A stretch of DNA of 64,000 bases from Notospermus geniculatus. Lineage: Eukaryota > Nemertea > Pilidiophora > Heteronemertea > Lineidae. The notes beneath the pieces are model-generated. The model saw only the letters and a list, made by a program, of their open reading frames with translations. It had not been told where the DNA came from and searched no databases. Both the position numbers and the translations under genes were made by a program. The stretch covers positions 663,170 through 727,169 of the forward strand of contig NMRB01000074.1 in the NCBI GenBank assembly GCA_002633025.1. The letters are read 5' to 3'. This document shows, piece by piece, positions 1 through 11,275 of the stretch (position 1 is its first letter; every line of letters starts with the position of its first letter).

Positions 1-205
1 TTTTTTTTAGCAAGAAAAATTTAATCACATAAAAATTCTAGTATTTTGCTCTCAGATGCCAGGAAAATGCATCTAAAAGCACTTAAATTGTCAAATTTTC
101 TGGGGGAGAGCCCCCAGACCCCCCATATAGGCTTCACTTTTTCGGTGCTCACCAACTTTGTCGAGCTACGCCCCCCCTTTCTGTGAATCCTGGATCCGGC
201 CCTGA
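1..205. mobile_element. End of a non-autonomous DNA transposon
   Basis: The window opens inside a repeat whose right end is GGATCCGGCCCTG at about 190-204. It resembles the terminal inverted repeat style of the complete element at 6105-6389 (GGATCCACGCCTG), and it has the same body features: runs of C/G and a GGGGGAGAGCCCCCAGACC stretch. The left end lies outside the window, so family and target-site duplication cannot be fixed. It is absent from the matching place of the second promoter copy near 3540-3560. Confidence 0.45.
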
Positions 206-523
206 CTACCGTACTAGCTAGGCCTACTACCGGCCCCCCTGTTCAACTGTTGTCTCTCTTCTGTAAACAAACAAACTATTGGATCCCTTGCCTTCGTCTA
301 CATTTGCCATCACCTTTTCCGTCGGCTCCTCCTCGACCTACTTTTTTGCGGTTATAACCGCCCATACTTAACATTGTGTATGTAGGCCTAGGCTATGTAC
401 ATAGGCTACATGATGTACTGCAATGAATGCAGGCGACCAATCTTGATTGATTGTGTGGCCGACGCCGGCCTTTAAAAATCTGACCGAACGGGATGAATAG
501 GTATAAACATTATCGTCCTGTAC

Positions 524-568
524 CTTCAGGCCTGTACCTAGAACGATTACATCATATTCTTCATCCAT
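524..568 (-). CDS. GDI: Rab GDP dissociation inhibitor (GDI), first coding exon, copy A
   Basis: Fifteen codons starting MDEEYDVIVLGTGLK, which is the near-invariant N-terminus of Rab GDI (MDEEYDVIVLGTGL, the start of the FAD-fold-like GDI/REP domain). The exon ends in AAG followed by a GTAC donor at 523-520. GDI extracts GDP-bound prenylated Rab proteins from membranes and recycles them in the cytosol. It is transcribed away from SUV39H exon 1, which starts about 840 bp to the right, so the two genes share a promoter region. The following exons of this copy would lie left of position 1. Confidence 0.8.
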
Positions 569-859
569 GACGACGGGTCAAAGAATAAAAATAAGACAAA
601 GACAGTGCAGGACCTTCCCGAAACGTCAAACCCAGAAATCCAAGATGGCTTCACACACGGGCGACGAAGGAAAGATAATCGGTATTCCTGCGAGAATAAT
701 ATAGTGCATCAAATTAATACACAGTACCATGAGAAAAAAATTAAGGTGCCGTTCGTATACCCATAATTATGATATTCATTATGATTCACACAGTTTTATA
801 CTAAAATTGATTGGTATTTTTCAGACAATAGGACTATAGCCACATTACTTTTCGCGTAC

Positions 860-1409
860 TAATCCGAATCAAATAATTAGTGACGCGGTCTTTGGCGAAG
901 ATCGTCAGAATCGACAAAATAAAATTCTGTTTGCATATGAGTGGGGAGGCTGGATTTGATTTAAAGGATGTCCCTCGTGTTTCCATGATCTATCGGCAAA
1001 GAAAGTGCCTTTTACACAACGCTGTTCAACACTGTCTGAATGGTGATGGGGCCGCGGCGCGGCGCACGAGAAGGGCAGGTCCCGGCCCCCTCTCTCTGCA
1101 CCGGCCGGCCGGCGAGGCGAGGGGGGCGTGGTTGGTTTCGGTGGTGCGGCCTTGAGACTTCGCGTGCTGACCCTTCAGTGAAACAGAAAAGTGGGGCAAG
1201 CAAAGTGAAATGTGGCGTCACTGCTATTACGTCGTATGTTTCAGCAAAATGAACTTCCCTCTCCACCACAGTTTTGTCGTATAGTTCATCACTCTCAAGA
1301 ACACTCCACTCTCAGAATTTTGGTGGTGAGTTACTTTTGGGCAGGACTGTACCATCCGTTCTCACGTGACCAACTCCACAGCCAATGAGAGCTGCATCGA
1401 TTTTACAAG
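860..1409. promoter_or_regulatory. GC-rich divergent promoter between GDI and SUV39H (copy A; copy B 4150-4679)
   Basis: Between the two opposed first exons lies a CpG- and G+C-rich stretch (about 1045-1140). Close to SUV39H exon 1 there is an E-box in TCTCACGTGACC (about 1360) and a CCAAT box within GCCAATGAGAG (about 1382). The SUV39H start codon sits in ACAAGATGGCGACG, which matches the YY1-type element that often overlaps start codons of housekeeping genes. The same sites recur in copy B (near 4632, 4654 and 4676). No TATA box is apparent. Shared promoter use is inferred from geometry only. Confidence 0.5.
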
Positions 1410-2226
1410 ATGGCGACGAGCGCGAATAAAGAAATTCTCGTCTCCCAAGATGTAGAATCAGATTCTGAGTCTGATTCAGAGTTCGAACCCGACTTACGAG
1501 TGTCCTGTCTCTCTGGTTTAGTTGAACTGGAAAAATTGTGCATAAAATCAGATTTGAAACTGTCGGAAGAGACGAATAGGTTCATGATATATCAAACCCT
1601 GAAGAAACTGGGTCCACACACAGCACAGCAGCTCATAGGAAAATGTACGTATGCATGTCATGATGTACACCCACCTGCACACCGTGTATGTGATGTACTA
1701 TAGGCCAGTACTAAATTGAGACAACAAGCGTCAATTTGAGACAAATACCCCATAACTTGAGTCAACAAGGAATTTTCATTATTTTTTGCAAGTTAACTAT
1801 TGATGAGAAAGCTCAATTTATAAAACAAAAAACGAGCAAATCCATGTGATTTTCACCAGAGTCATGGCCCCTACTACGGTACGGCCTAGGCCTTAGCTAG
1901 GCGAGCCTACTAGCATGACTAGGGCAGGGCCATACGATACAGCATAGGCCCATCACCTACCACTTCTTGATCTTGGGTCTAGCCTACCATAGGCCTAAGT
2001 TAGGTAAGTAAATCATTGTCAGTGACAGTGAATGAGTGTAGGATGTTGCAATAATACATGTAATCATTTTCAAGGTTCCTGTTGTCACATGGTTGTTGAA
2101 ATGTTTCTAATACATGTATATGTTTTTTTCATATTTATTCATTCAGTGGTGGAGAAAGGTTACATCAAGTGGGAAAGTGATGAAGATTTTGAAGTGGAGC
2201 GAATATGTGACCATTATCAAGATGAA
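1410..2226 (+). CDS. SUV39H: SUV39H exons 1 and 2, upstream duplicate
   Basis: Exon 1 is 1410-1644 (MATSANKEILVSQDVESDSE..., donor GTACGT). Exon 2 is 2147-2226, which encodes the start of the chromodomain (DEDFEVERICDHYQDE) and has a GTAAGA donor. They duplicate exons 4680-4914 and 5572-5651. Exon 2 ends in phase 0, so a transcript from this copy could skip copy B and splice straight to exon 3 at 6473. On its own this copy has no SET domain. Confidence 0.75.
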
Positions 2227-2663
2227 GTAAGAAGAGAAACAATCACATATTTTCAGTGGATTTTTTTGTTGTTGTTTATTTGGTCATTTAAAATACACTA
2301 CTCAAAAGAAGTTAAGGACCACTTTTCTCATAACTCATTCTGTTTCAGTCATTGCTTCAGAACACGTAATGCAACAACTGAAACTTACCACATATGTAAT
2401 TCATCACAGTGTGTTTGAGGTTATTCAGGACAGTTTCATACCATTTTCAGCTGTAAAAACTGTCATATGAAAAAGTTGTGCACAAAATTACAAGTCCTTA
2501 ACTTTTTTTTAGTAGTGTAACTGTAGGCTCACATCTTTCCTATTGATATGGAGTAAAGTGGAAGCTCCATTTCTCTTCCACCAAGGTTCATGACGAAGTG
2601 CAAGTTCCATTTCCTGATATTTCCAGAGCAAATCAAAAGAGTCGGACAATAGCAGGCGCGGAT

Positions 2664-2732
2664 ATATTTGTTTCTGTCCATATGCAGCACCTTCTTTTTC
2701 TCCACAGACAGTATACCACTCAAAATGCATTC
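2664..2732 (-). pseudogene. GDI: GDI second exon, truncated at a rearrangement junction
   Basis: After a TTTCAG acceptor at 2738-2733, codons read ECILSGILSVEKKKVLHM then DRNKY. This is the next piece of Rab GDI (family consensus ECILSG..SV..KKVLHMDRN.YYGG) and is in phase with the first exon at 3802-3846, so GLK joins ECIL. The match stops abruptly after NKY at about 2663, exactly where the sequence turns into the duplicated block ending in the GCAGGCGCGGAT terminus of a MITE. No donor and none of the downstream YYGG segment is present. It is a broken exon, produced by duplication, deletion or a false assembly join. Confidence 0.75.
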
Positions 2733-3558
2733 CTGAAATATCACGGATGTATTTGAACAAGTCTTTGAGTATAATTTAGGTTTCTCTTCATCTCGATTGG
2801 TGTCCTTCTGATTAGATTATTATGGGATAGAAATTAACTGCATCATCGCTTTCAGCTCAAAGCTTGCAGTTGGAGTAGGTCTATTTTATGGAATCCATGC
2901 CAGTACTGTACTGTAGTTTTTGATCTAGGCCTTGGCCTATGTTTATTAGAACGGAGATGCTAGATGACAAAGTGGCCCAAGATTTAGTGCTTCTGCCAGG
3001 ATTCCAAAAGGGCAGGGTATTTTTCGCCACCTCTGAAAAAGGGCATGGTACTAGATTTGCAAGGGAGGGCATAGTTGTGTCAGTGAAAAGGCAACAAGAC
3101 TTGTTGCCAGTCCTACCACACAACAAGCCACGGGAATGAAAAAGCCGCCGCCACTCGCCAATTCGTTTTTGCATGTTTTATGTCATTTTTTGATAAATAA
3201 TCTGTCATTGTCTTCCACACTTCGGGTCTTTCTGTCATTGTTCGGAAAAGCTCTGTGTTGAGAATGGATTTACGCGAGTACCGCATGGCAGGTTTTCGAT
3301 GGGACAGGGCCAGTTGATACTAGGGCATGGCGTAAAAAAATATTGATCTGGTGAGGCAGGGCACTTTCTGAAAAGGGGCATGGTGCTAATTTTGGCCTTG
3401 AAAAGGGCAAATGGCGCTTGGAAAAAGGGGCATGGGGGAGCGCCATTCCATTTTGCTCTAGCTGAAGCACTAAGATTTGCGCGAATTTTCCTGTAAATGG
3501 AAGACTGATGCCAGGTGGCGCCTGGTGTACAGGTGAAATTTCCGTTACGACGTAGGCC
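2733..3558. other. Spacer between the two promoter blocks (GDI intron 1)
   Basis: This is intron sequence between GDI exon 1 copy B and the truncated GDI exon 2. The part at 3000-3450 consists of degenerate GGGCATGG/AAAAGGGCA-rich sequence that looks like an old repeat. I see no coding capacity in it. Confidence 0.4.
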
Positions 3559-3801
3559 TAGGCCCCCTGTTGTCTCTCTTTATTGCATCCCTTGCCTTTG
3601 TCTACATTTGCCATCACCTTTTCCGTCGGCTCCTCGACCTACTTTTTTGCAGTTATAACCGCCCATACTTAACATTGTGTATGTAGGCCTACTGCACATG
3701 CTGCAGGCAGGCGACCAATCTTGATTGATTGTGTGGCCGACGCCGGCCTTTAAAAATCTGACCGAACGGGATGAATAGGTATAAACATTATCGTCCTGTA
3801 C

Positions 3802-3846
3802 CTTCAGGCCTGTACCTAGAACGATTACATCATATTCTTCATCCAT
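3802..3846 (-). CDS. GDI: Rab GDI first coding exon, copy B
   Basis: This exon encodes the same 15 residues as the copy at 524-568, with the same GTAC donor (3801-3798). It lies 834 bp from SUV39H exon 1 copy B in divergent orientation. Its downstream partner is the truncated second exon at 2664-2732. GDI needs several more exons (the family is about 445 residues), and none is present in this orientation before copy A begins, so this copy is incomplete as assembled. Confidence 0.8.
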
Positions 3847-4679
3847 GACGACGGGTCAAAGAATAAAATAAGACAAAGACAGTGCAGGACCTTCCCGAAA
3901 CGTCAAACCCAGAAATCCAAGATGGCTTCACACACGGGCGACGAAGGAAAGATAATCGGTATTCCTGCGAGAATAATATAGTGCATCAAATTAATACACA
4001 GTACCATGAGAAAAAAATTTAGGTGCCGTTCGTATACCCATAATTATGATATTCATTATGATTCACACAGTTTCATATAAAATTGATTGGTATTTTTCAG
4101 ACAATAGGCCTATAGGCCTAGCCACATTACTTTTCGCGTACTAATCCGAATCAAATAATTAGTGACGCGGTCTTTGGCGAAGATCGTCAGAATCGACAAA
4201 AATAAAATTCTGTTTGCATATGAGTGGGGAGGCTGGATTTGATTTAAAGGATGTCCCTCGTGTTTCCATGATCTATCGGCAAAGAAAGTGCCTTTTACAC
4301 AACGCTGTTCAACACTGTCTGAATGGTGATGGGGCCGCGCCGGCGCGGCGCACGAGAAGGGCAGGTCCCGGCCCTCCCTCTCTGCACCGGCCGGCGAGGG
4401 GGGCGTGGTACGGTGCGGCCTTGAGACTTCGCGTGCTGACCCTTCAGTTCAGTGAAAAGTGGGGCAAGCAATTTAAGTGAAATGTGGCGTCACGGCTATT
4501 ACGTCGTATGTTTCAGCAAAATGAACTTCCCTCTCCACCACAGTTTTGTCGTATAGTTCATCACTCAAGAACACTCCACTCTCAGAATTTTGGTGGTGAG
4601 TTACTTTTGGGCAGGACTGTACCATCCGTTCTCACGTGACCAACTCCACAGCCAATGAGAGCTGCATCGATTTTACAAG

Positions 4680-7600
4680 ATGGCGACGAGCGCGAATAAA
4701 GAAATTCTCGTCTCCCAAGATGTAGAATCAGATTCTGAGTCTGATTCAGAGTTCGAACCCGACTTACGAGTGTCCTGTCTCTCTGGTTTAGTTGAACTGG
4801 AAAAATTGTGCGTAAAATCAGATTTGAAACTGTCGGAAGAGACGAATAGGTTCATGATATATCAAACCCTGAAGAAACTGGGTCCACACACAGCACAGCA
4901 GCTCATAGGAAAATGTACGTATGCATGTCATGATGTACACACACCTGCACACCGTGTATGTGATGTACTATAGGCCAGTACTAAATTGATACAACAAGCG
5001 TCAATTTGAGACAACTACCCCATAACTTGAGTCAACAAGGAATTTTCATTATTTTTTGCAAGTTAACTATTGAGAAAGCTCAATTTAGGTATAAAACCAT
5101 AAAAACGAGCAAATACATATCCATGGCCCCCTACCTACATGTAGGCCTAGCCTAGGCTCTAGGTGAGCCTGCTAGCATGACTAGGGCAGGGCCATACGAT
5201 ACAGCATAGGCCCATCACCTACCCCCCGCGAGCACAGCATCACATCACTTCTGTTCTTGGGTCTACCATAGGCCTAAGGCTAATGATCCATTCACGCGAT
5301 TTTCTTGCCGCAGGCGCTCGAAAGCATTGTTTGTTTCCGCTGCGTTGGTCGTGGACAAAGGATGCGACATCGCGCGGTAGGAAAATCGCGTGAATGGATT
5401 CTTAGCCTAAGTAGGCCTAGGCCTAAGTAAATAAATCATTATTGTCAATGACAGTGAATGAGTGTAGGATGTTGCAATAATACATGTAATCATTTTCAAG
5501 GTTCCTGTTGTCACATGGTTGTTGAAATGAAATGTTTCTAATATATGTTTTTTTCATATTTATTCATTCAGTGGTGGAGAAAGGTTACATCAAGTGGGAA
5601 AGTGATGAAGATTTTGAAGTGGAGCGAATATGTGACCATTATCAAGATGAAGTAAGAAGAGAAACAATCACATATTTTCAGTAGATTTTTTGTTGTTTAT
5701 TTGGTCATTTAAAATACACTACTCAAAAGAAGTTAAGGACCACTTTTCTCATAACTCTTCTGTTTCAGTCATTGCTTCAGAACACGTAATGCAACAACTG
5801 AAACTTACCACACATGTAATTCATCACAGTGTGTTTGAGGTTATTCAGGACAGTTATATCATACCATTTTCAGCTGTAAAAACTGTCATATGAAAAAGTT
5901 GTGCACAAAATTACAAGTGACGTTGAAGTCCTTAACGTTTTTTAGTAGTGTAACTGTAGGCTCACATCTTTCCTATTGATATGGAGTAAAGTGGAAGCTC
6001 CATTTCTCTTCCACCAAGGTTCATGATGAAGTGCAAGTTCCATTTCCTGATATTTCCAGAGCAAATCCAAAGATACATGTATTGCTTGCTGAGTCGGACA
6101 ATAGCAGGCGCGGATCCACGATTTTTCGCAGAGGGGGGTCAGGGCCACCGAGGTCGGTCGTTGCAGACAAGCGCCGAAGATACCTACGGGGGGTCTGGGG
6201 GTCCTCCCCCCGAAAATTTTGAAATCTAGAAGGCCGTAGATGCGATTTCCTGGCATCTCAGTATCAAAACAGAAGCTTTATTCTTGCGTTTTTTTTCTTA
6301 TTGTCACAAACTATTTTTAAAAAAAACAATTGGTGGTGACGAGCAGGGGGGGTCACGATCCCCAAAACCCCCCTCTGGATCCACGCCTGAATAGTGAATT
6401 TAGTGTCAGCAGTGTCATATGAAAAATAGCTGGTCGTTAAAGAGAATCCGATCAATCTTGTTCTTATTGCAGGATGGTAAGAAATATTACCGAATCAAAT
6501 GGAGAGGTTGGAGTTGGTCCCATAATACCTGGGAACCTGAGGACAACCTAGATTGCCCTGATATTGTGCAGGAATACAATGAAAACTTGGATGGAAGAAG
6601 TGTCAAGCGAAAGATCAGTTGGAATCAACTGGAAAATCAAGAGTCCAAGAAAGCCCGTTTGGATGAGTTGTTCCATAAATTGATTCGTTTTGCTGGGAAT
6701 ATATCGCCTTCAATGTTCCTACGTGTGAAACCCTCAGAAATCGGCAACAAGTATCTGCAGAAGATCGTCAATGAAGGCCTTGTTAAATCTCTGAATGGGA
6801 AGCAGGGTAAGACACCTGTTTTGAAAAAGTTGAAGCGTGCTCCAAACTATGCCAATAAAAACACTGCAGCTTACAAAAATGCAAAGAAGGAAGTGGAAAA
6901 TGCCCTGCTCGTTTGGGAAAAAAAGATCAACAGCATTAACACTGATCCTGCTAAGATTGTGGTGATTAATGGGGTCGACTTGGAAGGCCCTCCAGCGCAT
7001 TTCACATTTATCAGTGACTACATTGAGGGTGAGGGAATCACAATCCCACAAGATCCTCTCATCGGTTGTGAATGCAACGACTGCTTTTCTGAAAAAAAGC
7101 AATGTTGTCCAGCCAATATGGGAACCGACTTCCCTTATTATAAGCATAAGCGTGTTCGTGTACCGCCTGGAACGCCAATATACGAGTGCAACAAACGATG
7201 TAGGTGTGGAGTGGAATGCCCAAACAGGGTTGTACAACTTGGACGGAAGTTTAAGGTTGCTATCTTCAGGACAGAAAATCGAGGTTGGGGAGTGAAAACA
7301 CTTCAGAAGATCAAAAGAGGATCGTTTGTTATGGAATATGTTGGAGAGGTAAGTTCAACTTAAGTTATAATCTGTTGGGAGGGGCAACATGTCATCGGGT
7401 ATGTCGATTTAGAACTTGCCCTTCAGACAGGAGGACCCACTGGGGTATTTGTTTTTACCTTTTTACCCATTTTCGATATCAGGTTATTACAAGTGAGGAG
7501 GCAGAGAGCCGTGGCTATGTCTATGATGCGGAGGGAATGACCTATCTCTTCGACCTTGACTTCAACGACGGTGACAATCCGTACACCGTGGATGCCAGGA

Positions 7601-8711
7601 ATTATGGGAATGTTTCACACTTTGTTAACCACTCGGTAAGGTGAAGTCTTATTTTCCCCATTGAACAAAAGAAATGTATGGTGTTTGCAAAGAAACTTTC
7701 AATTCTGTAGTGTGCTGAGTGTTGTTGAGATTGTGGACTGCCAAGCTCTTATCATTGGAAAAGGATTAAATTACAGTAGTTGTATTCAATATAGTGCTAC
7801 TGTATGAACACAAGTGAATTTCAAGTGCTGATTAAATCGTTGATTTTTCCAGTGTGATCCCAACATGGCAGTGTATGGTGTGTGGATCAACACCTTGGAT
7901 CCTTTGATGCCAAGAATTGCTCTCTTCTCCACCAGAGACATTGAGAAGAATGAAGAGCTGACTTTCGATTACATGATGAAAAGTAAGTAACTCCAGGGAC
8001 AGTAAAATTTCTTGGAACATTTAAAGTATACAGGAAGTATATAATGTTCCCCATCATGCAGATTTGATGTTTGAAACTTTATTATCTTTTTCAGTTGATG
8101 CACACAATAAGAGTATGAACCAGTCAGTTGGAGGTGTAGATGAGAAAGAGAATGCTGTTATTCAGACAACAGGAAAGGGATCGCCTAATTTGGCCGATGT
8201 TGTGACATCTGAATCCAACTTGCCATGTCAAGACCAAGACACAAAGAAAACTGGTGGAAGAGCCCCAGTAATACAAGATCCACCTCTTGTGCCAGGTTCT
8301 CCCAGTGAGAAGAGTTCACCAATCAAGCATGGTACACCGAGAAAATACTTTCAACCAACGGCTAAATCGAAAACACCTGACACATCCCCTCTGAAAATGA
8401 AGTCTGAAATCCGGAAACTTCTGGAATGTCCATCGCAGATGTTCACATCATTGACTCAAGCTGCGGAAATAGCGACAAGTGAACCTGACTTCCTCCATCC
8501 AGATCCCTTGCCTGTTTTACCTCTGAAGTCACATCTTGCCGATGACATCTTAATACCGCCACGACAAACATTTGATGACGCCGCATCTACCATTTCGAAG
8601 GCCAGTACTGATGTTTCACATGATGTATCAAAGCCGAAGGTTGTTCCTGTCAAGAAAAACCGCCTTGTCTGTCAGTGTGGTTCTAGCAAATGCCGTGGAT
8701 TCTTGTTCTGA
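4680..8711 (+). CDS. SUV39H: Histone H3K9 methyltransferase, SUV39H family
   Basis: Six exons fit in phase: 4680-4914, 5572-5651, 6473-7348, 7483-7635, 7853-7982 and 8095-8711, giving 696 residues. The chromodomain is at about 93-145 (FEVERICDHY then YYRIKWRGWSWSHNTWEP). The Cys-rich pre-SET is at about 300-360 (GCECNDC, CCPANMG, YECNKRCRCGVECPNRVVQ). The SET domain is at about 366-490 with ENRGWGV, MEYVGE, FVNHSCDPN and ELTFDYMM. The post-SET is CQCGSSKCRGFLF at the extreme C-terminus. All residues expected for cofactor binding and catalysis appear present. The enzyme trimethylates H3K9 in heterochromatin. It is longer than human SUV39H1 (412 residues), because of an acidic N-terminal extension and a Ser/Pro-rich insert of about 190 residues between SET and post-SET. 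An AATAAA lies at 9790-9795, so the 3' UTR is about 1.1 kb. Confidence 0.93.
5277..5409. mobile_element. Foldback MITE inserted only in copy B
   Basis: The left terminus ATCCATTCACGCGATTTTC (5286-5304) is matched in reverse complement by GAAAATCGCGTGAATGGAT (5381-5399). The flanks GGCTAA and TTAGCC extend the pairing. The corresponding point in copy A has only the AGGCCTAAG flank, so that is an empty site. The element lies in SUV39H intron 1. Confidence 0.75.
6105..6389. mobile_element. 285-bp MITE with AATAG target-site duplication
   Basis: The termini CAGGCGCGGATCCACG (6105) and TGGATCCACGCCTG (to 6389) form imperfect inverted repeats. They are flanked on both sides by AATAG (6100-6104 and 6390-6394), a 5-bp target duplication. 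No transposase reading frame is present. It sits in SUV39H intron 2, some 80 bp before exon 3. Confidence 0.8.
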
Positions 8712-11275
8712 TGGACAGATGGACAAAGAGATGATTTGTTTTCCATATTTTGCTTGGGATTTTTCTGCCCTTGTAAATTTCAGGTAGGCAAAGCCATTAG
8801 TGCCTTTTTGATTGGTTATGGAATCATGGCTCACTGTAAACTTATATTTCTTGTGTCACTTTGTACATTGTAGTCATTCACTTTGTGAAATCATATATTT
8901 TCTAATCATTATTCGTTCTGAAGATAACTTGGGGTAATCATACGGGTAATAGACTACTAGATGAACGTTGCCTTCAGCCTCATTTTCGAATGTCCTCTAT
9001 AATGACAACTTTGCATGTCTTACTAGAAATGCCAAGATCTAATGCGATTTGACTCAAATTTCAATGCCGATACAATAATATGCATTGCCAAGCATTGGCA
9101 CTTGTCCTTTCTGTGTGTTTGAGGCTGAATCTCAGTTTTCACTAGGCTGGCTTAATGTACTGCTGAGATCTTTCTGGAACTTAGACTCTTGATGAATTGA
9201 ACAGTCCTGTTTCTCTCTTGTTGAAATATCAAGGCGTACGGTCCCTTCGCCTGCGGACTACGATCCACTCAAGAGTGTGGTCTAAAGGCGTAGTGATATG
9301 AACCCTTGATGGTTCAAGATGGTTGCTCTAAAAAAGAGCATATCTTTCTGTTCACGAATGTCCAAAGTATATGGATGCTTGTGTCATTGAGTTGAAAATA
9401 TTCATTTTATTAGATTCCTAGAATGTTAGTATCATTTAAAGCATTTTTTCTCAATCTACAAAAAGTTTTAAAACGCTAGTTTGTTGTTCCATACGTTATT
9501 TGTGAAATTCATTTACAGTTTGAATATTAAGGGGTCCCACATGTTCTTAGAGGAGGGTCAATGATGAATAACCTAGAAAACATATCTTTTTTATCATTGA
9601 CCCTTTCGTATTCTATGTGAAATTGATGTATACATCAGCAAGATGTGATGGGCCTTCCTGTTTAACTCGAATCAACTTGGTCATGTAGATGCATATTTTT
9701 GATATGCAGGTTTCAAATATGGTATACATGTATAATACATCTATGTATCCTGCCTTCTGCTCTGTACACCTCATGAAATTTTAGCAATGAATAAAGAAGT
9801 TGAATATCAATCGGGATGTCTTGGTGTGTATATTCATTCTCTTGGATATATCACCTAAAAATGGCCCAGAAAGAGGCCATATTATCTACACTGTATGTTC
9901 AGCTGTGTATTACTGTAGTAGGCCACCAAACAAGTGGAACGAATGACAAATGTCAAGTCAAAATGTGCCAGGGTCATTGCTCACGGTCAATCTTGGACAT
10001 AGGCATACATGCAGAGGGCATCTAGATACAAACTCATATCATGTTTGAACATTATAGTTGCTATTCACAGTAAGTCTGTTTTTCAAAATGGCTGACTTGC
10101 AGCCATATTTGAAGCCAGTAATTGAGCCATAATTTGGCGCACACACAGAAAGTATCATGATACAACATTCTAGCTGGAGTTGTTCACCTGATACGGGCCA
10201 AAGGTTATTTTCAAATGCCTGCACACTTGGGGCACAGACAAAGTTAAACAAAAGTTTTGCTTCATTTTCTTTATTTTTTAACACCGACGACGACAAAACA
10301 TCTTGACATAAATCAGAAGTCAAAAATCACGACTTGGCACCGGAATCTAAAACGTTTACAACAGTTATCCATCATCACTGACAAAGATCTACTTGATTGA
10401 ATAAAAATGTTAAGCATCTAACAGAAACATGAACATTTACAAACAGAAATCCATGGACTTCCTGCTTTAGACAACAGAATCGCCTTATACATGTCCTTGA
10501 CACGACAAGAACACACTGAAGCAATGAATGAGTGAATCCAATAAATAGAATTTAATGTGGCAAAGGCATGATTTGGCACAGTTATAGCCTATGTATGACA
10601 TAAAAAATGCTACAAAAAACAATGGCAACATATGATGTAGAATATTTTAGTACGGTATGCAGAACTTTCTTGTAAGTCTCACCATACCAGGTAAAAGCTC
10701 ATTTTCAGGAGCTGAGTGTCTGCAAAAGATTTATACTCAGTGGGATGGTTTAATCCCTAGCCTTTTTGTTCCACCACGTGAATAATTACTGAGCACCTTG
10801 AGTATTATCCGCAATATATAACCAATCTGTATGTGTCACACCCTCTAGCACGACTGGAACTACCAGAAAGCAAGAACCATTCAGGTACGGTACTTCACAC
10901 CGAACTTCCCAGACAACACTTGTAGTACAACGAGCCACAACACCAAAGCAATAACACATGATCCAACATGCAACAATAGGACATCATAATTCCACACTGA
11001 TGCAACCCAACAATGCATGATGTAATATCCAACAATATGACATCAGAATTCCACACTGATGCGAGCCAAAACCACATGTATGATGAAATATCGAACAAAC
11101 CATGTACTGTTGTGTGTGACCCTGTCTCCTGTTACAAAGTATCTGTACAATGTTCATTTGGATTACGATAAGACTTCAATAGTCTATCATCCAAATGCAG
11201 ATCTTGAGTAATTATCACGATTCTTTTTTTGTGGAGCCATGCATGTCTTGCATTCCATTGGCAGAATGATTTCAT
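8712..11275. other. Convergent 3' UTRs of SUV39H (+) and TMEM116 (-)
   Basis: SUV39H 3' UTR runs from 8712 to a polyadenylation signal AATAAA at 9790-9795. On the minus strand AATAAA at 10275-10270 would end the TMEM116 transcript, leaving about 470 bp between the two ends. Within the SUV39H UTR a short hairpin pairs GGGTCAATGAT (about 9555) with ATCATTGACCC (about 9592). An imperfect repeat of about 60 bp (GACATCA..ATTCCACACTGATGC) occurs twice at 10980-11065. Confidence 0.5.

Larger units (their letters stand above)
236..2660. repeat. Duplicated GDI/SUV39H promoter block, copy A
   Basis: This block matches 3559-6110 nearly base for base in the same orientation. It contains GDI exon 1, the GC-rich divergent promoter, and SUV39H exons 1 and 2. 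Within the 235-bp SUV39H exon 1 I see one difference (ATA versus GTA, Ile/Val). Introns differ by scattered substitutions and indels, plus a 114-123 bp foldback element present only in copy B. Copy A ends inside the terminal repeat of the MITE that copy B carries intact at 6105. The copies could be a real tandem duplication or two haplotypes assembled in series. Confidence 0.85.
3559..6110. repeat. Duplicated GDI/SUV39H promoter block, copy B
   Basis: Second copy of 236-2660, offset about 3.27 kb at SUV39H exon 1 and about 3.43 kb at exon 2. The difference is made by indels, including the foldback element at 5277-5409. This copy runs directly into the rest of SUV39H, so it is the one that gives an uninterrupted gene. 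Confidence 0.85.

Noticed and set aside
6734-7237. 167-codon minus-strand frame
   Set aside because: Antisense shadow of SUV39H exon 3 (chromodomain to pre-SET).
9230-9320. Possible small hairpin or tRNA-like fold near GGTCCCTTCGCCTGCGGAC
   Set aside because: Conserved tRNA A and B boxes are not recognisable and the pairing is short.
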